Positions 60,193-64,000 of a DNA stretch of 64,000 bases are shown in pieces (the stretch's first letter is position 1; each line of letters opens with the position of its first letter). The stretch is from assembly GCA_900550585.1 (NCBI GenBank), contig URST01000001.1, forward strand, positions 32,040 to 96,039, written 5' to 3'. The notes beneath the pieces are model-generated. The model did not search any database. It was not told the DNA's origin and saw only the letters and a program-made list of their open reading frames with translations. The DNA comes from an uncultured Eubacteriales bacterium (GTDB taxonomy: Bacteria > Bacillota > Clostridia > Oscillospirales > Oscillospiraceae). A program made the translations under genes and the position numbers.

Positions 60193-61392
60193 ATGTATCG
60201 GAAAGTGCTGAACTACCTGCGGGGGCAGGTGACGGTGGAGGTAGAGAGCGCCGCACCGGAGCGTGTGCTGAACCTATGTGCCGCCCACGGCATCCCGTTC
60301 TGGGAGCTGGCGTGGCTGTCGGAGATACGGCTGCGGGCCGTTACCAGCCGGGCCGAGCTGCCCCGGCTGCGGGAGGTGCTGACCCGGACGGACGCGGTGC
60401 TCACTGTGGTGCGGACGGAGGGCGCGCCGGAAGTGTGGCGGCAGTACAGGTGGCGCTATGTGTTGCTGGCCGCGGCGGCGGTGCTGGCGGCGGTGCTGGC
60501 GCTGGGCAGCACCCACATCTGGGATTTTCAGGTGACGGGCAACGACACCGTGCCCACGGAGACCATTCTGCGGACACTGGAAAAGCACGGCGTGACGCTG
60601 GGCGCCCGGAGCCGCATCGACCAGGAGGCCCTGCGCAACCAGGTGCTGCTGGAGCTGCCGGACCTGGTGTGGCTGACGGTGAACATGCGGGGCTGCACCG
60701 CCCATGTGCAGGTGGTGGAGCGCCAGCGCCCGCCCCATCTCTACGCCGACGGCGAGATCGCCAACGTGGTGGCCGCCCGGGACGGCCTTGTCACAAGGAT
60801 ACAGGCGCTGGACGGACAGGCGCAGGTCATGGCCGGCACCACCGTTACGGCGGGGCAGGTGCTGATCTCCGGCGTGGTGGACTCCGACCAGCGGGGCTAC
60901 CGGCTGCTTCACGGCATGGGGCAGGTGTGGGCGCGGACATGGTATGAGCTGTCGGTGTCCGTGCCGCTGACGGTGCAGGAAAAGGGGCAGGAGGTGGGAG
61001 CCGTCACCCGGCTGGCGGTGGACATCGGGAGAAACCGCATAAAAATCTACGGAAAGGGTAGCATGACAGGCACCGATTGTGATAAAATGACCGTGTACCG
61101 TCAGGCGCGGCTGCCCTTCGGGCTGACGCTGCCGGTGACGCTGGTGACGGAGCGCACGGTGCGCTGCGCCGCCGTGGCGGCGGAGCGGCCCATGGCGGAC
61201 GCCCGGGCCGAGGGCGAGACACAGCTCATGGCGCAGCTGCAGGCGGCGCTGGAGCGGAGCCAGGGACAGCTGCTGGATCACAGCTTCGACGCCGTCCGGC
61301 AGGGGAACCGACTGGTGGTGACGCTCCGCGCGGAGTGTGAGGAACAGATCGGCGTATCATCGCCGCTGGATATACAGGATATGGGGAGGTAA
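60193..61392 (+). CDS. yqfD: Sporulation protein YqfD
   Basis: This 399-residue protein has a cytosolic N-terminal domain of about 85 residues, one membrane helix near 92-111 (YVLLAAAAVLAAVLALG) and a large outer domain, matching YqfD. It is required for efficient sporulation in relatives; its biochemical role is unknown. AAGGAGCGGCC precedes the ATG. It is coupled with yqfC and lies 10 bases before phoH. Confidence 0.9.
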   Translation: MYRKVLNYLRGQVTVEVESAAPERVLNLCAAHGIPFWELAWLSEIRLRAVTSRAELPRLREVLTRTDAVLTVVRTEGAPEVWRQYRWRYVLLAAAAVLAAVLALGSTHIWDFQVTGNDTVPTETILRTLEKHGVTLGARSRIDQEALRNQVLLELPDLVWLTVNMRGCTAHVQVVERQRPPHLYADGEIANVVAARDGLVTRIQALDGQAQVMAGTTVTAGQVLISGVVDSDQRGYRLLHGMGQVWARTWYELSVSVPLTVQEKGQEVGAVTRLAVDIGRNRIKIYGKGSMTGTDCDKMTVYRQARLPFGLTLPVTLVTERTVRCAAVAAERPMADARAEGETQLMAQLQAALERSQGQLLDHSFDAVRQGNRLVVTLRAECEEQIGVSSPLDIQDMGR

Positions 61393-61402
61393 AGACCCAC
61401 TT

Positions 61403-62359
61403 ATGGAACAACGCATCAGCATTGAACGCATGGAGGAGGCCGTGAACCTGTTCGGCTCCTTCGACGAGAACATCCGCCTGCTGGAGACGGAGTTTCAGGT
61501 ACAGGTGGTGAACCGGGGCGGCGAGATCGTGGTGTCCGGCGAGCCGGAGAACGTGATGCTGGCGGTGAAGGCGGTGCAGGCGCTGCTGACGCTGTCCAAC
61601 AAGGGGGAGAGCATCTCCGACCAGCATGTGCGCTACGTCATCGGGCTGGTGCGCTCCGGCCAGGCCGAGCGCATCAGCGAGCTGACGCAGGACGTGATCT
61701 GCATCACCAGCAAGGGCCGTCCCGTGAAGCCCAAGACCATCGGACAGAAGGAGTACGTCAACGCCATTCTGAAGCAGACCGTCACCATCGGCGTGGGGCC
61801 TGCCGGTACGGGCAAGACGTATCTGGCGGTGGCGGCGGCGGTGGCCGCCTTCCGGGACAAGCAGGTGAACCGCATCATCCTGACGCGGCCCGCTGTGGAG
61901 GCCGGGGAGCGGCTGGGCTTCCTGCCCGGCGACCTGCAGAGCAAGGTGGACCCCTACCTGCGGCCGCTGTACGACGCGCTGTTTGACATGCTGGGCGCGG
62001 AGACGTATCAGAAGTATCTGGAGCGGGGCAACATCGAGGTGGCGCCTCTGGCGTATATGCGCGGCCGGACGCTGGACGACAGCTTCATCATTCTGGACGA
62101 GGCCCAGAATACCAGCCGCGAGCAGATGAAGATGTTCCTGACCCGCATGGGCTTCGGTTCCAAGGTGGTCATCACCGGCGATGTGACCCAGATCGACCTG
62201 CCAGCCGACAAGGCCAGCGGTCTGAAGGAGGCCATGAAGGTGCTGCGGGACGTGGAGGGCGTGTCCATCTGCAAGCTCACCAAGGAGGATGTGGTGCGCC
62301 ATGTCATGGTGCAGCGCATTATCGAGGCCTACGCGAAATTTGAGGAGAAAAAGAAATGA
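61403..62359 (+). CDS. phoH: PhoH family ATPase
   Basis: This 318-residue protein has a short KH-like N-terminal region and Walker A GPAGTGKTYLAV near residue 133. Walker B SFIILDEAQN is near 230, followed by FGSKVVITGDVTQIDLP. PhoH proteins are cytosolic ATPases associated with RNA metabolism, often near ybeY. ATG 61,403 follows GGGGAGGT; the frame is open from 61,337 inside yqfD. The stop overlaps the ybeY ATG by 4 bases. Confidence 0.93.
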   Translation: MEQRISIERMEEAVNLFGSFDENIRLLETEFQVQVVNRGGEIVVSGEPENVMLAVKAVQALLTLSNKGESISDQHVRYVIGLVRSGQAERISELTQDVICITSKGRPVKPKTIGQKEYVNAILKQTVTIGVGPAGTGKTYLAVAAAVAAFRDKQVNRIILTRPAVEAGERLGFLPGDLQSKVDPYLRPLYDALFDMLGAETYQKYLERGNIEVAPLAYMRGRTLDDSFIILDEAQNTSREQMKMFLTRMGFGSKVVITGDVTQIDLPADKASGLKEAMKVLRDVEGVSICKLTKEDVVRHVMVQRIIEAYAKFEEKKK

Positions 62360-62883
62360 AACGACACTATATCCCGGTGACGGCGGACGTGCCCGGCGTC
62401 AGCGACGGCACAAAGAGCTTTCTGCGGCGGGTCATCCGCACGGCGCTGGCGGAGCAGGGCGTGGACGTGCCCTGTGAGGTGGACGTATATGTGACCGGCG
62501 ACGCGGGCATACAGGAGCTGAACCGGGACATGCGGCAGGTAGACAGGCCCACGGACGTGCTGAGCTTTCCGGCGCTGGAGCTGACGGAGGGCCAGCTGCC
62601 CTCCGGGGAGGACGCGGACGTGGCCACGGGCCTTGTGCCGCTGGGCGACATGGCCATCTCGCTGGAGCGGGTGAAGGCGCAGGCGAAGGAGTACGGCCAC
62701 AGCGGCCGGCGGGAGCTGGCGTATCTGGCCGTCCACTCGGTGCTGCACCTGCTGGGCTACGACCACATGGACGAGGGACCGCAGAAGGCCCGGATGCGGG
62801 CGCGGGAGGAGGCCATCATGGCCGTGCTGGGTCTGGAACGGAAGCAAAATACACACAAAATTGCTCAAATGAAAGAAAGTTGA
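62356..62883 (+). CDS. ybeY: Endoribonuclease YbeY
   Basis: This 175-residue metalloenzyme matures 16S rRNA and surveys ribosomes. The zinc site is HSVLHLLGYDH at about residues 127-137 (three His). The upstream RQVDRPTDVLSFPAL motif is typical. It overlaps phoH and ends 10 bases before era. Length is normal. Confidence 0.95.
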   Translation: MKRHYIPVTADVPGVSDGTKSFLRRVIRTALAEQGVDVPCEVDVYVTGDAGIQELNRDMRQVDRPTDVLSFPALELTEGQLPSGEDADVATGLVPLGDMAISLERVKAQAKEYGHSGRRELAYLAVHSVLHLLGYDHMDEGPQKARMRAREEAIMAVLGLERKQNTHKIAQMKES

Positions 62884-62893
62884 GGATCACCTG

Positions 62894-63799
62894 ATGAAGA
62901 ACATTACGAAAACGGCTATGATCACCGTGTGCGGACGGCCCAACGTGGGCAAGTCCAGTCTGACCAACGCGCTGGTGGGCGAGAAGATCGCCATCGTGTC
63001 GGACAAGCCCCAGACCACACGCAACCGCATTTACGGCGTGGTGAACCGGGGCGACACCCAGTATGTCCTGCTGGACACGCCGGGCCTGCACAAGCCCCGC
63101 AGCCGCCTGGGCGACTACATGGTGAAGGTGGTGCGGGAGAGCCTGAGCGACGTGGAGTGCGCGCTGCTGCTGGTGGAGCCCATCGCCCATGTGGGGGAGC
63201 CGGAGCGCATCCTGCTCCAGCGCATTCAGGAGGAGCGGCTGCCCTGCGTGCTGTGCATCAACAAGATCGACACGGTGGAGAAGAAGGAGGCGCTGCTGGA
63301 GGTCATCGCCGCGTACAGTGAGGCGTATGACGGCTTCGACGCCATCATCCCCATCTCCGCCCGGACGGGGGACGGGCTGGACGACCTGATGACCCAGCTG
63401 GCGAAGTACGCTCAGGAGGGGCCGCAGCTGTTCCCCGACGGCATGACCACCGATCAGGCGGACAGCCAGGTGTGTGCCGAGATCGTGCGGGAGAAGATGC
63501 TGCGGTGTCTGGACAAGGAGATCCCCCACGGCACGGCGGTGGAGGTGACGCGGTTCTCCGAGCGGGAGGACAGCGGCATCATCGATCTGGATGTCACCAT
63601 CTACTGCGAAAAGGCCAGCCACAAGGGCATCATCATCGGTAAGGGCGGCGAGATGCTCAAGCGCATCAGCTCCCAGGCACGGCGGGACATCGAGAAGTTC
63701 ATGGGCACTAAGGTGTACATGGAGACGTGGGTGAAGGTCAAGGAAAACTGGCGGGATAATGTGAATTTTATCCGGAGCCAGGGGTACAACGAGGAGTGA
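62894..63799 (+). CDS. era: Ribosome-assembly GTPase Era
   Basis: This 301-residue GTPase has G1 GRPNVGKSS near residues 14-22, G2 KPQTTRNRI, G3 DTPG, G4 NKID near 125, and a C-terminal KH domain (GIIIGKGGEMLKRI near 245). Era binds the 3' end of 16S rRNA during 30S assembly, in keeping with its neighbour ybeY. TGAGGATCACC precedes the ATG. Confidence 0.96.
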   Translation: MKNITKTAMITVCGRPNVGKSSLTNALVGEKIAIVSDKPQTTRNRIYGVVNRGDTQYVLLDTPGLHKPRSRLGDYMVKVVRESLSDVECALLLVEPIAHVGEPERILLQRIQEERLPCVLCINKIDTVEKKEALLEVIAAYSEAYDGFDAIIPISARTGDGLDDLMTQLAKYAQEGPQLFPDGMTTDQADSQVCAEIVREKMLRCLDKEIPHGTAVEVTRFSEREDSGIIDLDVTIYCEKASHKGIIIGKGGEMLKRISSQARRDIEKFMGTKVYMETWVKVKENWRDNVNFIRSQGYNEE

Positions 63800-63847
63800 G
63801 GACTTTTGCGCGCCGGTGTGGGATACGGGGACGTTCCGCGCCCCTGG

Positions 63848-64000
63848 GCGCGGGTCACTTTTGCCAACAGCGGCAAAAAGACTGCTTGAAACCTGCGGTT
63901 TCAGGGCTTCCGCGTATTTGCCTCCGGCGGCCCCATTTCTTTCAACAGCGAAAGAAATGGGGGAAAGAACGCCGCCAAAAACCCATGGTTTTTGGATTTC
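63848..64000 (+). repeat. Dispersed palindromic repeat, second locus (cut by window end)
   Basis: Positions 63,912-64,000 are identical to 51,386-51,474, and 63,848-63,911 resembles the reverse complement of about 51,945-52,005. The repeat runs past the window end. No gene is visible after era. Confidence 0.85.

Overview
The window joins two kinds of DNA. Positions 1 to about 34,550 are most of an integrative and conjugative element (ICE) of the Tn1549/clostridial CTn type; its left end lies outside the window. From about 34,750 to 64,000 the DNA is a GC-rich Firmicutes chromosome. The spore genes (ylbJ, yqfC, yqfD), the clostridial-type transporters and the ICE family suggest a spore-forming gut member of the Oscillospiraceae. 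That placement is inference from gene content and composition, not from a marker gene.

ICE, left to right. Positions 5-11,322 are the conjugation operon, all on + and mostly overlapping: Maff2 small membrane protein, VirB6/TrbL-like channel protein, MT-A70 methylase whose start codon appears lost, PrgI, VirB4 ATPase, a second DNA methylase, an NlpC/P60 wall hydrolase, DUF4315, DUF4366, topoisomerase III and a cysteine-rich VLP protein. Positions 11,460-17,263 hold a structured leader, a 1,502-residue ArdC-type polyvalent protein, a companion protein and a transfer-assisting protein. Positions 17,441-19,620 (-) are a cargo operon: AbiEi-like regulator, membrane protein, YhcG/DUF1016 nuclease. 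MobC and the MOBP relaxase (19,626-21,250, -) follow, with a second copy of the structured leader upstream at the likely oriT. Positions 21,529-30,248 (+) are a signalling and surface module: HTH protein, 7TM sensor, separate kinase, NarL-type regulator, pseudo-receiver, large repeat adhesin with a VPQTGD sorting signal, small anchored protein, class B sortase. Positions 30,305-34,478 are the control and recombination end: XRE repressor, leader ORFs, sigma factor, HTH_16 protein, a candidate structured RNA, TnpW, a 50-residue ORF and a TnpX-type serine recombinase. I see no antibiotic-resistance gene.

Chromosome. NSS sodium symporter; two tandem NhaC-type antiporters; small membrane protein; ornithine/alanine racemase-like enzyme; an FbpABC-type ABC importer (-); MgtC; divergent hxlR/lysE; truA; phosphohexomutase; rubrerythrin; a gene-free 0.8-kb block of dispersed repeats; a nucleoside uptake and salvage cluster (deoC, deoD, BMP lipoprotein, ATPase, two permeases); then ylbJ (-) and yqfC-yqfD-phoH-ybeY-era (+), ending in another copy of the dispersed repeat.

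The strongest leads are the duplicated three-hairpin leader shared by the ArdC and relaxase operons, the AbiEi-membrane-YhcG operon with an operator over a consensus promoter, the candidate structured RNA before tnpW, the split kinase/pseudo-receiver module next to the adhesin, and a shared basic C-terminal tail on two ICE proteins that could be a type IV secretion signal.
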